From Acidobacteriota bacterium (lineage in GTDB: Bacteria; Acidobacteriota; Polarisedimenticolia; J045), in NCBI GenBank assembly GCA_024276295.1, contig JAJRXN010000462.1:1-15630 (forward strand): 15,630 nt of DNA, in the 5' to 3' direction. Shown in pieces: positions 1 through 9,738 of the stretch (the stretch's first letter is position 1; every line of letters begins with the position of its first letter). The notes below the pieces were generated by a model. The model was not told where the DNA came from. It worked only from the letters and a program-made list of their open reading frames with translations, and made no database searches. A program made the translations under genes and the position numbers.

Positions 1-1
1 C

Positions 2-862
2 GCGGTGACCGAGGTCCTGCTGTCCGACGATTTCGAGACGAGCAAGCCCGGCTGGGAGACACGCGGCGCCGGAGATGGCGCCGGCGGGTGGGAGTGGGGC
101 GATCCGGTCGGAACGTTCGACGGCTCCGAGCCGGCCAATCCAAAGGACTGCGCCGACGGTCCCGGGACGCTGTGCTGGACGACCGACAACGGCCCCGTAG
201 ACGGCAGCGTACTGGACAACGACGTCGACACGGCCCAGCAGGCGACCCTGCTGTCTCCACGGTTCGACACGACGCCGTACAAGCGCACGCGGATGCGTTT
301 CGACCTGTGGTACTACGACGACAACGGCTCCGGATCCGAGGCCACGCAGGACCTGGGCGAGTGGGGGCTGATCCAGGAAGACGGTCTTCTGGACGCCACG
401 TCGAGCAGGTTCAGGATCGACCCCACCGGTGGCTGGATTCCGGTCGAGAGCGACATGACCAACGTCCCCCGCGGTCCCGACGCCCGCGCCCGTTTCCAGG
501 CGTGGGATACCGAGGTGGATCACATCGTCGAGATGGCGATCGACAACCTGGTGATCGAAGGCGACAGGATCGTCTGCGAGCCGCTCGCTGCCGACGACCC
601 GCCCCACGGCATCGGTGACTCGCTGCGACTGACGAAGTCCGGGCAGGTCGACCTGAACTGGAACGCCTCCCCGATCGATGCGACGCACGACGGTGCGGCG
701 TACTACGAGATCCATGTCTCGTCCACGCCGGGCGGCGGGTTCGCGGTCGAGGACACGACGACGGAACTCCGCGCCACGCGTCCGCTCGACACGTCGATCG
801 AGTTCTACAGGCTCGTCGCCGTCAACGCGGCGGGTACCAGCGGCGACGAGCCGGCACCGTAG
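2..862 (+). CDS. C-terminal part of a secreted multidomain protein (5' end outside window)
   Basis: The frame is open from the left edge to a TAG at 860-862, so this is the 3' end of a larger gene. A GTG at 5 is in frame but has no visible ribosome site and is probably internal. The first ~190 residues begin with an LLSDDFE motif followed by a Trp/Gly-rich stretch (WEWGDPVG), a CWTTDN motif and a beta-rich segment ending in an AIDNLVIEG strand. This resembles the MAM/jelly-roll-like domains at the ends of secreted bacterial metallopeptidases. The last ~85 residues look like a fibronectin type III-like module (VDLNWNAS, then EFYRLVAVNAAG). The module is distantly similar to the C-terminal domains of three other secreted proteins in this window, but lacks their EGSxGxD tail and Cys residues. 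No catalytic domain is visible, so whether it is a peptidase is inference. It converges on the ZIP gene with a 27-base gap. Confidence 0.8.
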   Translation, partial: AVTEVLLSDDFETSKPGWETRGAGDGAGGWEWGDPVGTFDGSEPANPKDCADGPGTLCWTTDNGPVDGSVLDNDVDTAQQATLLSPRFDTTPYKRTRMRFDLWYYDDNGSGSEATQDLGEWGLIQEDGLLDATSSRFRIDPTGGWIPVESDMTNVPRGPDARARFQAWDTEVDHIVEMAIDNLVIEGDRIVCEPLAADDPPHGIGDSLRLTKSGQVDLNWNASPIDATHDGAAYYEIHVSSTPGGGFAVEDTTTELRATRPLDTSIEFYRLVAVNAAGTSGDEPAP

Positions 863-889
863 GACGGCTGTTCGCGCGGCGACCGGACC

Positions 890-1698
890 TCAGCCCAGCG
901 CCACGTCCAGGGTCATCATCACCGCGAAGCCGATGATCACGCCGGTCGTCGCCACGTGCGGGTGGCCGCGCCGCTGCGATTCGGGAATCAGCTCCTCGGC
1001 GACGACGAAGATCATCGCCCCCGCCGCGAACGCCAGCGCGTAGGGCAGCACCGCCTGCATCGACAGCACGAGCGCGGCGCCGAGCACCCCGGCGATCGGC
1101 TCGACCACCGCCGAGAGCTGGCCGTACCACAGCGCCTTGCCCCGCCCGAGCCCTTCGCGCCGCAACGGCAGCGAGACGGCCGTTCCTTCGGGGAAGTTCT
1201 GCAGCCCGATGCCGACCGCCAGCGCCACCGCTCCGCCGATGTCTCCCGCCCCGAGCGAAGCGGCCCCGAAGGCGACACCGACGGCCAGTCCTTCGGGAAT
1301 GTTGTGCATCGTGATCGCCAGCACGAGCAGCGTCGAGCGGTGCCAGGAGGTCTTGACCCCCTCGACGGTGCGGAAGTCGGGATGCATGTGCGGCAGGATC
1401 CGGTCGGTCATCCGCAGCACCAGCGCTCCGGCCAGGAAGCCGGCCAATGCCGGAAAGAACTTCCACTCGCCGTAGTCGGCCTCGGCCATCTCGATCGCCG
1501 GGGCGAGCAGGCTCCAGAAGCTCGCCGCGATCATCACGCCGGCGGCGAAGCCGACCGATGCGTCGAGGTAGCGGTCCGAGACCTTCTTCGTGAACAGCAC
1601 CAGCGTCGCCCCGAGCGCGGTCACCAGCCAGGTGCCGATCGTCGCGATCAGCGCCTGGCCCACCGGATGCAGCGAGACGAACCATTCCCAGCCCGCCA

Positions 1699-1702
<4 letters not shown>
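890..1702 (-). CDS. ZIP-family divalent metal transporter (GufA/ZupT-like)
   Basis: This is a 270-residue polytopic membrane protein with about eight hydrophobic segments, predicted to import zinc or other divalent cations across the inner membrane. The family metal-site motifs are clear: H133-N-I-P-E137-G in the fourth membrane segment, Q168-N-F-P-E172-G in the fifth, and E201 in a VVEPIAG motif in the sixth. Gln in place of His in the fifth segment fits the GufA/BbZIP branch rather than E. coli ZupT. The loop between segments 3 and 4 has HMH (105-107), a possible metal-binding stretch. The start is the first of two consecutive ATGs at 1702. It overlaps the upstream hutU stop as ATGA and has no strong ribosome site of its own, which suggests translational coupling to hutU. 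Substrate preference (Zn, Fe, Mn, Co) cannot be read from the sequence. Confidence 0.93.
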
Positions 1703-3735
<2,033 letters not shown>

Positions 3736-3763
3736 CGGTGGGGATCCTCCCTTGCAGGCGGCC

Positions 3764-3792
3764 ATTATCCCCCGCCTCGCGCTCCAGGGCAG
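3764..3792 (-). promoter_or_regulatory. Candidate sigma70-type promoter of hutU-ZIP
   Basis: Read on the minus strand, a good -10 (GATAAT, 3769-3764) lies 17 bases after a weak -35 (CTGCCC, 3792-3787). It would start transcription near 3757, about 20 bases before the hutU ATG and just upstream of its GGGAGGA ribosome site. The -10 is convincing in such GC-rich DNA; the -35 matches only three of six consensus bases. Confidence 0.4.
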
Positions 3793-3838
3793 CGACGGAC
3801 GGATGCGGGGTATGGCGGACGCTCTCCGTGCGCGGCGC

Positions 3839-3868
3839 TTGAACCGTCGCCTCGCCCCCGTCTACCTT
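3839..3868 (+). promoter_or_regulatory. Candidate promoter giving a leaderless transcript of the glycosidase-like gene
   Basis: TTGAAC (3839-3844) is followed after 18 bases by TACCTT (3863-3868), only six bases before the ATG at 3875. There is no Shine-Dalgarno sequence before that ATG. The arrangement would place the start of transcription at or near the start codon, as in leaderless mRNAs. The match to consensus is modest. Confidence 0.3.
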
Positions 3869-3874
3869 GTCACC

Positions 3875-5362
3875 ATGAAGCGCCTGCCTCGCGTCACGGG
3901 AATCCTGCTGGTCGTCTGCGCCTTGGGCGCACCGGCGGGCGCCGCGGGGTCGCGGTGGTTCCGGCAGGGGTTCACGCCGTTCAACTACGACATCACCGAC
4001 GAGGCGCAGCAGAACGTCTACGCGCTGATCAACCCGCGCCAGGACGTGATCGCCCACCACATCGACAACGGCGTCCCGTGGCCCGAGATCGCCGCCGGGA
4101 CGCCCTACCATCCCAACGTCGAGTCCGATCTGGCCGAGCGGCTGTCCTCGACGCCGTCCGGCATGACGATCTACCTGGCGACGAGTCCGATCAACACCGG
4201 GCGCGACGGGCTGGCCGACTACTGGGGCCAGGACGCCAACATGCCGCGGCCCGGCGTCTGGGCCGACCGCGACTTCGACGACCCCGAGGTGATCGCCGCC
4301 TACCTCGACTGGTGCCGCGACCTGCTCGACCGCTTCCAGCCGCGCTACTTCAACTTCGCGATCGAGTCGATCGAGCTGGCGCTCAACGCGCCCGGGAAGT
4401 GGGACAGCTTCATGACGCTCGTGCGCGAGGTCTACCCGCGGCTCAAGCGCGAGTACCCGACCGTGCTGATCTTCGTCTCGATCACGCTGCGCGACCCGGG
4501 AACGCCGGAGATGCTCACGCTGCGGCCGTACATCGACCAGGTGATGCAGCACTCGGACATGATGACGGTCAGCACCTACCGCTACATCTTCGGCGCCGAC
4601 CCGAACAAGGGTGACCCGTCGACGCTGCCGCCGGACTGGCTCTCCCAGGCGCGCGACATGGCGCCGGACAAGCCGTTCGCGGTGGCCGAGACCGGCTGGC
4701 TGGCCGAGACGCTCTGGATCCCGGAGTGGAACCTGTTCGTGACCGGGAATCCGACATGGCAGGACGACTACGTCACGCGGCTGTTCACCGACGCCGACGC
4801 CCTCGAGGCGCGGTTCGTGATCTGGTACCTCCCCGTCGACTACGACAATCTCTACTGGTGGCTCGTGCAGCTCGGCCTGGCGAAGCCGACCTGGCTGCTG
4901 TGGAAGGACACCGGCCTGTGGGACGGCACGGTCACGCCACGCCCGTCGCTGTCGACCTGGGAGGCCTGGAAGAGCCGCGAACGGACGTACGTCCCGCCTC
5001 CGGTTCCCGACGGCGCCGCCTGGGGCGGAACCGCGCTGCGCGTGACGCCGACAGCCGGGGACGAGGTGACGGTGAGCTGGGACGCGACCACCTGCCCGGC
5101 GCCCGGATACCACCTGGTGTGGCTCGACCTGACGCTGCTGCCGTCCTTCGAGGTCGTCGACGAGGTCTGCTCTGCCGGCACCGCCGGGAGCTGGTCCGGG
5201 CCTGCGCCGTCCGGCACCCTGCTCGGCGTGGTGGCGGTCTCCAACGATGCCGGGGCGATCGAAGGCTCCCACGGCTTCGATCATCTGCACGGTGAACGCC
5301 CCGGTCGATCGACGAACTGCGGGTTTGCGACCAAGAGAATCGACGCTCTCTGCGGTCCCTGA
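3875..5362 (+). CDS. Secreted TIM-barrel glycoside hydrolase-like protein with C-terminal Cys-containing domain
   Basis: This is a 495-residue exported protein. It begins with a typical signal peptide (MKR, hydrophobic GILLVVCALGA, cleavage probably after AGAA near 24). Residues ~30-370 look like a cellulase-superfamily (beta/alpha)8 barrel. Strand-end motifs are YFNFAIESIE (158-167), IFVSITLRDPG (199-209), DMMTVSTYRY (228-237), FAVAETGW (268-275) and FVIWYLPVDYD (314-324), then GLWDG and TWEAWKSR. E164 and E272 sit where acid/base and nucleophile glutamates lie in retaining clan GH-A enzymes, but the family and substrate are not recognisable to me, and activity is inference. Residues ~386-495 form an Fn3-like domain ending in EGSHGFD, GERP and two Cys, related to the tails of the two propeller proteins nearby. 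The ATG at 3875 is chosen because it starts the signal peptide; the upstream in-frame sequence is not protein-like. Confidence 0.85.
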   Translation: MKRLPRVTGILLVVCALGAPAGAAGSRWFRQGFTPFNYDITDEAQQNVYALINPRQDVIAHHIDNGVPWPEIAAGTPYHPNVESDLAERLSSTPSGMTIYLATSPINTGRDGLADYWGQDANMPRPGVWADRDFDDPEVIAAYLDWCRDLLDRFQPRYFNFAIESIELALNAPGKWDSFMTLVREVYPRLKREYPTVLIFVSITLRDPGTPEMLTLRPYIDQVMQHSDMMTVSTYRYIFGADPNKGDPSTLPPDWLSQARDMAPDKPFAVAETGWLAETLWIPEWNLFVTGNPTWQDDYVTRLFTDADALEARFVIWYLPVDYDNLYWWLVQLGLAKPTWLLWKDTGLWDGTVTPRPSLSTWEAWKSRERTYVPPPVPDGAAWGGTALRVTPTAGDEVTVSWDATTCPAPGYHLVWLDLTLLPSFEVVDEVCSAGTAGSWSGPAPSGTLLGVVAVSNDAGAIEGSHGFDHLHGERPGRSTNCGFATKRIDALCGP

Positions 5363-5519
5363 CCGGCTCTCCTTCCCTCTGCCGGGCGATCGAAACGTGA
5401 CTTTTGCGTGAGCTTTCCGGCACGGGACGCCGCGTATGCTCACGATGCTGCGACCGGCATCCCGGGTGTTCCGGGCCGTCCTTCGCCGGGCGCGGGCGCA
5501 CCATGTCCCGGGAGGTCCG

Positions 5520-8039
5520 ATGCTTTCCTCTGCCAGCACGCGACTTGCGGGAGCGGCCGTACTGCTCTTCGCGTCAACGGTCGCGTTACCCGCCTCGACG
5601 TCACCCGACGCTGCGACGATCAGGGAACGCCTGCTCGCGGCGCCGGTCCCGTTCCTCGAGGTCTCCGGCACGCGGAGTTCCGAAGAGGTCCGCTTCCGCG
5701 CCCGCACGCTGAGCGGAAGTCTGTTCGTCACCGCGGCCGGCCGCCTCGTCTACAGCGTGCCGGCCCGCGCCCCCGCCGGCCGGGCGGCCGTGTGGAGCTT
5801 CGCCGAGCGCCTTGCCGGAGACCGGACCCCGTCTCCCCGCGGCGTCGTCCGGTCGCCGATCCGCATCAGCGAGTTCCGCGGCAGCGACCCGTCGCGTTGG
5901 CGGCGCAGCGTGCCCGCCTGGGAACGGCTCGACCTCGGCGAGATCGTTCCCGGCGTGCGCGTGGAGCTGCGCGCGACGGGACGCAACGTCGAGAAGCTGT
6001 TCGTCGTCCGCCCGGGCACGGACCCGAACCGGATCCGCGTCGGCGTCGAGGGCGTCGAGCGGCTCGCCGTCGACGCGGACGGACGGCTCGTTCTCCACAC
6101 GCCGCTCGGCGCGATCCGGTTCAGCGCCCCGCGGGCCTACCAGCCCGCGGATGACGGGACGCGTGCGGTGGAGGTCGCCTACCGCGTGGACGGCAGTTCC
6201 TACGGCTTCGACGTCGGCGCGTACGACCCGTCGCGCGAACTGGTCATCGACCCGCTGCTGGCCTCGACGCTGATCGGCGGCGAGAACCCGAACGCCACCG
6301 GCAACTACGACGACGACATCGTCCGGGCCATCGCCACGCGCGACGGCGAGATCTACCTCGCGGGCAACACGCAGGCGCCGGACTTTCCGGTCACGCTCGG
6401 GTATGACGAGACGTACAATGGTGGGTTCAACGACGGATTCGTCACGCGCATGACCGAGGACCTCTCGACGGTCATCGCCTCGACCTTCATCGGCTCGAAC
6501 TCGATCGACATCGTGCATGCGATGGCCCTGACGGCCGACGGCGACGTGCTGATCGCCGGCCAGGCCGGCAGCGGGTTCCCGTACACGCCCGGCGCGTACA
6601 ACTGGCAGGCGCCGGACGATCCGACCGGGCCGGGAAGCTTCATCGCGCGGCTCAGCGGGGACCTCGGCACGCTGCTCGTCTCGGCCCACGTCTCGCCGAG
6701 CCCCAACGTGCTGACGATCGAGCCCGGCAACGGCGGCGTGTACTACGCCGGCAGCACGCGCTATCCCGACGAGCCGGTCACGCCCGACGCCTGGGACCAG
6801 ACCTGTGGACACGATGGCCAGTGCGATCCCGACGGCTTCGGCAACCGCCAGTATTACGCGATGGCCGGCCAATTCAGCGCCGACCTGTCGACGGTGCTGC
6901 ACCTGACCTACCTCGACCATCCGGCGATTGCGGACATCGCCATCGGTCCCGACGGCAGCGTGTACCTTGCTGATGGCGCCGACTCGACGCCGACCGGCAG
7001 GCTCCAGCGCTTCGACGCGGCGCTGACGACGCGACTCGGACGGGCGCCGACCGGCAGCACGAGCCGGACGTACTTCCACGGCGTCGCGGTCGGTGACGGG
7101 TTCGTGATCGGCATCGGCACGACCCACGACGAGGACTTCCTGCCACGCAACGGCAGCGAGTTCGACACCGGCTGCGGGAGCGACGGCCAGTGCGACCCCG
7201 TCGGCCCGTTCAACGTGCCGCAGCCCGATGCGTTCATCGCGCGGTTCTCGCTCGACCTGCAGACGGTCGAGGCCGCGGCTTTCCTCGGCGGCGAGGACGA
7301 CGACGCGGGGCGTGCGGTCGCGCTCGGACCCGACGGCTCGATCTTCGTCGTCGGCGAGACGATCTCCGCGGCCTTTCCCGTGGCCGGCAGCGGAGTCGAC
7401 GCGACCTGCGGAACCGACGGCCAGTGCAACCAGAACGGGACGCGGCGCACGCCGGACGGATATCTTGCCCGCATCTCGCCGGACCTGACCACGCTGACGT
7501 ACTCGACGTACATCGGAGGCTCCGGCGAGGACCTGCCGCGGGCGGTGGCGCTCGACGCGCGGCGCGCCGCGTTCGTCGGCGGCAACACCGACTCGCTGGA
7601 CTTCCCGACGACGCCCGGCGCGTTCGACGACACGTACAACGGCGGCACGTCCGACGCGTTCGTCGCCGCGTTCGATGCGGGCGGGATACTCACCCCGGCC
7701 GGCCGCATCGTCGGCGCCCTCGACCTGCCCGGGATTCCGCTCGAGATCGAACGCGCCGGAGAGGAGATCGTCCTGACCTGGTCGCCGACCTGCGGTGCCG
7801 GGAACGACTACGCGGTGTACGAAGGAATGCTCGGCGATCCCGCGAGCCTCGCCCCCCGCACCTGTTCGACAGGCGGAGCGACGACGGCGCGCCTGGTTCC
7901 CGGTGACGCCCAGCGTTTCTACCTCGTCGTGGCGCAGACCGTCGACGCCGAGGGCTCGCACGGCCGCGACGGCCGCGGCACCGAACGCGACCCGGGACCT
8001 CAGGCCTGTCTGCCGCAGGCGATCGGGGCGTGCCCGTAG
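5520..8039 (+). CDS. Secreted SBBP beta-propeller repeat protein with N-terminal DUF7948-like domain
   Basis: This is an 839-residue exported protein of unknown specific function. The signal peptide (residues 1 to ~25, ending near ALPAS) follows a GGGAGG ribosome site 4 bases before the ATG at 5520; an in-frame ATG at 5436 lacks these supports. Residues ~40-248 match the domain that precedes SBBP repeats (WERLDLGEIVPGVRVEL, FVVRPGTDPNRIRV, YDPSRELVIDPLL). Residues ~249-735 carry the repeats, recognised by STLIGG/STYIGG, VAL..DG.I.V.G.T, DFPTTPGAFDDTYNGG and SDAFVAAF. Three blades replace the TYNGG element with a Cys pair, CGxDGQC, at C429/C435, C552/C558 and C630/C636, plausibly disulfides. 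Residues 741-839 are the Cys-containing tail shared with the BNR protein at 10310-12400. Proteins of this type are extracellular or surface-attached; a binding role is likely but unproven. Confidence 0.92.
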   Translation: MLSSASTRLAGAAVLLFASTVALPASTSPDAATIRERLLAAPVPFLEVSGTRSSEEVRFRARTLSGSLFVTAAGRLVYSVPARAPAGRAAVWSFAERLAGDRTPSPRGVVRSPIRISEFRGSDPSRWRRSVPAWERLDLGEIVPGVRVELRATGRNVEKLFVVRPGTDPNRIRVGVEGVERLAVDADGRLVLHTPLGAIRFSAPRAYQPADDGTRAVEVAYRVDGSSYGFDVGAYDPSRELVIDPLLASTLIGGENPNATGNYDDDIVRAIATRDGEIYLAGNTQAPDFPVTLGYDETYNGGFNDGFVTRMTEDLSTVIASTFIGSNSIDIVHAMALTADGDVLIAGQAGSGFPYTPGAYNWQAPDDPTGPGSFIARLSGDLGTLLVSAHVSPSPNVLTIEPGNGGVYYAGSTRYPDEPVTPDAWDQTCGHDGQCDPDGFGNRQYYAMAGQFSADLSTVLHLTYLDHPAIADIAIGPDGSVYLADGADSTPTGRLQRFDAALTTRLGRAPTGSTSRTYFHGVAVGDGFVIGIGTTHDEDFLPRNGSEFDTGCGSDGQCDPVGPFNVPQPDAFIARFSLDLQTVEAAAFLGGEDDDAGRAVALGPDGSIFVVGETISAAFPVAGSGVDATCGTDGQCNQNGTRRTPDGYLARISPDLTTLTYSTYIGGSGEDLPRAVALDARRAAFVGGNTDSLDFPTTPGAFDDTYNGGTSDAFVAAFDAGGILTPAGRIVGALDLPGIPLEIERAGEEIVLTWSPTCGAGNDYAVYEGMLGDPASLAPRTCSTGGATTARLVPGDAQRFYLVVAQTVDAEGSHGRDGRGTERDPGPQACLPQAIGACP
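7740..8039 (+). repeat. 3' arm of a diverged inverted repeat: shared C-terminal domain (SBBP protein copy)
   Basis: These bases encode the last 99 residues of the SBBP protein. They align without gaps to the last 99 residues of the BNR protein on the other strand; by hand count 66 of 99 residues are identical. Shared landmarks are VLTWSP, CGAG, DYAVYEG, LGDPAS, CSTGGATT, FYLVVA, EGSxGxD and IGACP at the very end. Confidence 0.8.
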
Positions 8040-8056
8040 CGGAGGCTCCGACCTAC
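8036..8056. terminator. Candidate bidirectional hairpin between convergent SBBP and hutH genes
   Basis: GTAG (8036-8039) pairs with CTAC (8053-8056), and CGGA (8040-8043) with TCCG (8047-8050), with a GGC loop and a two-base bulge. The stem includes both TAG stop codons and spans the whole 13-base gap. There is no T tract on either side, so intrinsic terminator activity is uncertain. Confidence 0.3.
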
Positions 8057-9576
8057 TCCAGCGGACCGATCGCGGCCTCGACGGCGTCGAGCACGTGGCA
8101 CTCGGCGACGGCGCGGGCCATGTTGTTGTGGTCGCGGTAGAGCGGGCGGTCCTCGTCGAGATGCGCGACGACCTCGCGCACCGCGGCGCGGGCTGCCTGC
8201 GTTCCCCTGCCGAACGAGAACTCGCGGAAGTCGAGCGCCTGCGCCGCTGCGATCAGTTCGATGCCGAGGGCGCCCTGCGCATTCTCGAGGATCTGCAGCC
8301 CCTTGTGGACCGAGTTGAGCCCCATCGAGACGAAGTCCTCCTGGTCGGCGGCGGCGGGGATCGACTGCACGGAGGCGGGCATCGACAGGATCCGCTGCTC
8401 GGCGATCAGCGTGTCGGCGGTGTACTGGCTGAGCATGTGCCCGGAGAACATCCCGGCGCCGCGCGTCAGGAACGCCGGCAGGCCGACCGACAGCGCCGGG
8501 TTGAGCAGCCGGTTGAGTCGGCGCTCCGAGAGCACCGTGACCATCGTCACCGCCGCGGCGACCATGTCGACCGGCAGCGCCACGGGCGAGCCCTGGAAGT
8601 TGGCGCCGGTGAGCACCTCGTCCTCGTCGGGCAGGAAGATCGGGTTGTCGGCGCACCCGTTGAGTTCGATCTCGACCTGCCGCCGGGCCCAGGCCGTCGC
8701 ATCGCGCAGCGTGCCGATCACCTGCGGTGTCGAGCGCATCGAGTAGGCGTCCTGGACCTTGACCTTCATCCGCCCGGTCATCAGGTCCGAGCCGTCCATC
8801 ACCCGGCGCAGGTTCTCCGCCGAGGTGACCGCTCCGGGAAACCCGCGCAGCTCGTGCAGCCGCGAGACGTACGGCTTGACGTTGGCGATCAGCGCCTCGA
8901 GCGCCATCGCCGCGGCGATCTCGGCCTGGCGCGTCCAGCGCTCGACGTCCCACAGCCAGAGGGCCGACACCCCGGTGATCATGTTCGAGCCGTTGATCGC
9001 CGACAGCCCGTCGCGGACCTCCAGCCCCGGGACAGGAATCCCCGCCTCGCGCATCGCCTCGCCGGTCGGCAGGCGCCGGCCCTTCCAGAAGCACTCGCCT
9101 TCGCCCATCAGCGACAGCGCGATCTGGCTCATCGGCGACAGGTCGCCGCAGGCGCCGACGCTCCCCTTGCGGCAGGCGACCGGCGTGATGCCGGCGTTGA
9201 GCAGCGCGACGTACGTCAGCGGGATCTCGGGCCGGCAGCCGGAGTACCCCTTGGCGTGCACGTTGAGTCGGCTGACCATCGCCGCGCGGACGTGCTCGAC
9301 CGGAGCCGGCTCGCCGATTCCGGCGGCGTGGTTGTAGATCAGGTAACGCTGGAACCGCCGCGTCTGCTCGTCGTCGAGCACGACGCTGGCCAGCTCGCCG
9401 ATGCCGGTGTTCACGCCGTACATCACGTCGCCCGCCGCGACCTTGCGCTCGAGCATCGCGCGGCAGGTGCGGATGCGATCGAGGGCCGCCGGGGCCAGCT
9501 CGACCCGCTCGCCGCCGCGGGCGACGCGGACCACCTGTTCGAGGGTCAGGCTCTCGCCGTCGAGGATCACGCTCAT
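8053..9576 (-). CDS. hutH: Histidine ammonia-lyase with Ala-Cys-Gly MIO triad
   Basis: This cytosolic MIO-dependent lyase converts L-histidine to trans-urocanate and ammonia, the first step of histidine degradation; its product is the substrate of HutU in this window. At 507 residues it has the usual family length. Visible motifs are YGVNTGIG (53-60), NHAAGIGEP (82-90), the MIO loop GSVGACGDLSPM (138-149), AINGSN (193-198), QDAYSMRSTPQV (275-286), ELNGCADNP (304-312) and DQEDFVSMG (411-419). The Glu in QED is the HAL-type residue, unlike the QD/QN of phenylalanine and tyrosine lyases, which supports histidine as substrate. The MIO triad is Ala142-Cys143-Gly144 instead of the usual Ala-Ser-Gly, and the usual His after QED is Phe. 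The ATG at 9576 is chosen because the family N-terminus begins there; an in-frame TTG at 9630 adds non-homologous residues. A weak GAGG lies upstream. The gene is convergent with the SBBP gene and divergent from smr. Confidence 0.94.
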   Translation of the reverse strand: MSVILDGESLTLEQVVRVARGGERVELAPAALDRIRTCRAMLERKVAAGDVMYGVNTGIGELASVVLDDEQTRRFQRYLIYNHAAGIGEPAPVEHVRAAMVSRLNVHAKGYSGCRPEIPLTYVALLNAGITPVACRKGSVGACGDLSPMSQIALSLMGEGECFWKGRRLPTGEAMREAGIPVPGLEVRDGLSAINGSNMITGVSALWLWDVERWTRQAEIAAAMALEALIANVKPYVSRLHELRGFPGAVTSAENLRRVMDGSDLMTGRMKVKVQDAYSMRSTPQVIGTLRDATAWARRQVEIELNGCADNPIFLPDEDEVLTGANFQGSPVALPVDMVAAAVTMVTVLSERRLNRLLNPALSVGLPAFLTRGAGMFSGHMLSQYTADTLIAEQRILSMPASVQSIPAAADQEDFVSMGLNSVHKGLQILENAQGALGIELIAAAQALDFREFSFGRGTQAARAAVREVVAHLDEDRPLYRDHNNMARAVAECHVLDAVEAAIGPLE

Positions 9577-9622
9577 CGAACGCCTCGCTCCGACCGCCTT
9601 GGACCGATCAACATTCGGCGCT

Positions 9623-9652
9623 TTCAGCAATGCCCCGAAGATCGTTCAGCAA
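9623..9652. repeat. Two direct repeats in the hutH leader, possible operator
   Basis: TTCAGCAA occurs at 9623-9630 and again at 9645-9652, start-to-start spacing 22 bases, about two helical turns. The repeats lie between the predicted hutH transcription start (~9665) and its ATG, in an AT-richer island (about 9605-9680) that stands out from its GC-rich surroundings. A repressor binding both copies there could block hutH transcription. No regulator gene is present in the window, so the role is inference. Confidence 0.35.
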
Positions 9653-9671
9653 ATGGCCGGTTTGTTCTGAA

Positions 9672-9700
9672 ACTCTACATCGGCGAGAGGCTGCATTCAA
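9672..9700 (-). promoter_or_regulatory. Candidate sigma70-type promoter of hutH
   Basis: On the minus strand, TTGAAT (9700-9695) is followed after exactly 17 bases by TAGAGT (9677-9672). Each box matches four of six consensus bases and the spacing is optimal. Transcription would begin near 9665, giving a leader of about 88 bases that contains the TTCAGCAA repeats. This is the best-looking promoter in the window. Confidence 0.55.
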
Positions 9701-9724
9701 TCGCTCCCGGCCCCGCGCTCGCGG

Positions 9725-9730
9725 TACCCT
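9725..9730 (+). promoter_or_regulatory. Candidate -10 element for a leaderless smr transcript
   Basis: TACCCT (9725-9730), a TANNNT-type -10, lies eight bases before the ATG at 9739. There is no Shine-Dalgarno sequence before that ATG, and I see no good -35 at 16-18 bases. The layout resembles that of the glycosidase-like gene, where TACCTT lies six bases before its ATG. Confidence 0.25.
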
Positions 9731-9738
9731 CGTCCTCG

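Noticed and set aside
5601..7961. Long minus-strand open frame opposite the SBBP gene
   Set aside because: The plus strand has a signal peptide, family domains and repeats; the antisense translation has none.
8053..9576. Tyrosine or phenylalanine ammonia-lyase identity for the MIO enzyme
   Set aside because: The Glu in the QED motif and the nearby urocanase gene favour histidine as substrate, although the Phe after QED leaves some doubt.
9577..9630. Earlier TTG start for hutH at 9630
   Set aside because: The extra 18 residues do not look like a HAL N-terminus, there is no ribosome site, and the extension runs through the presumed leader repeats.
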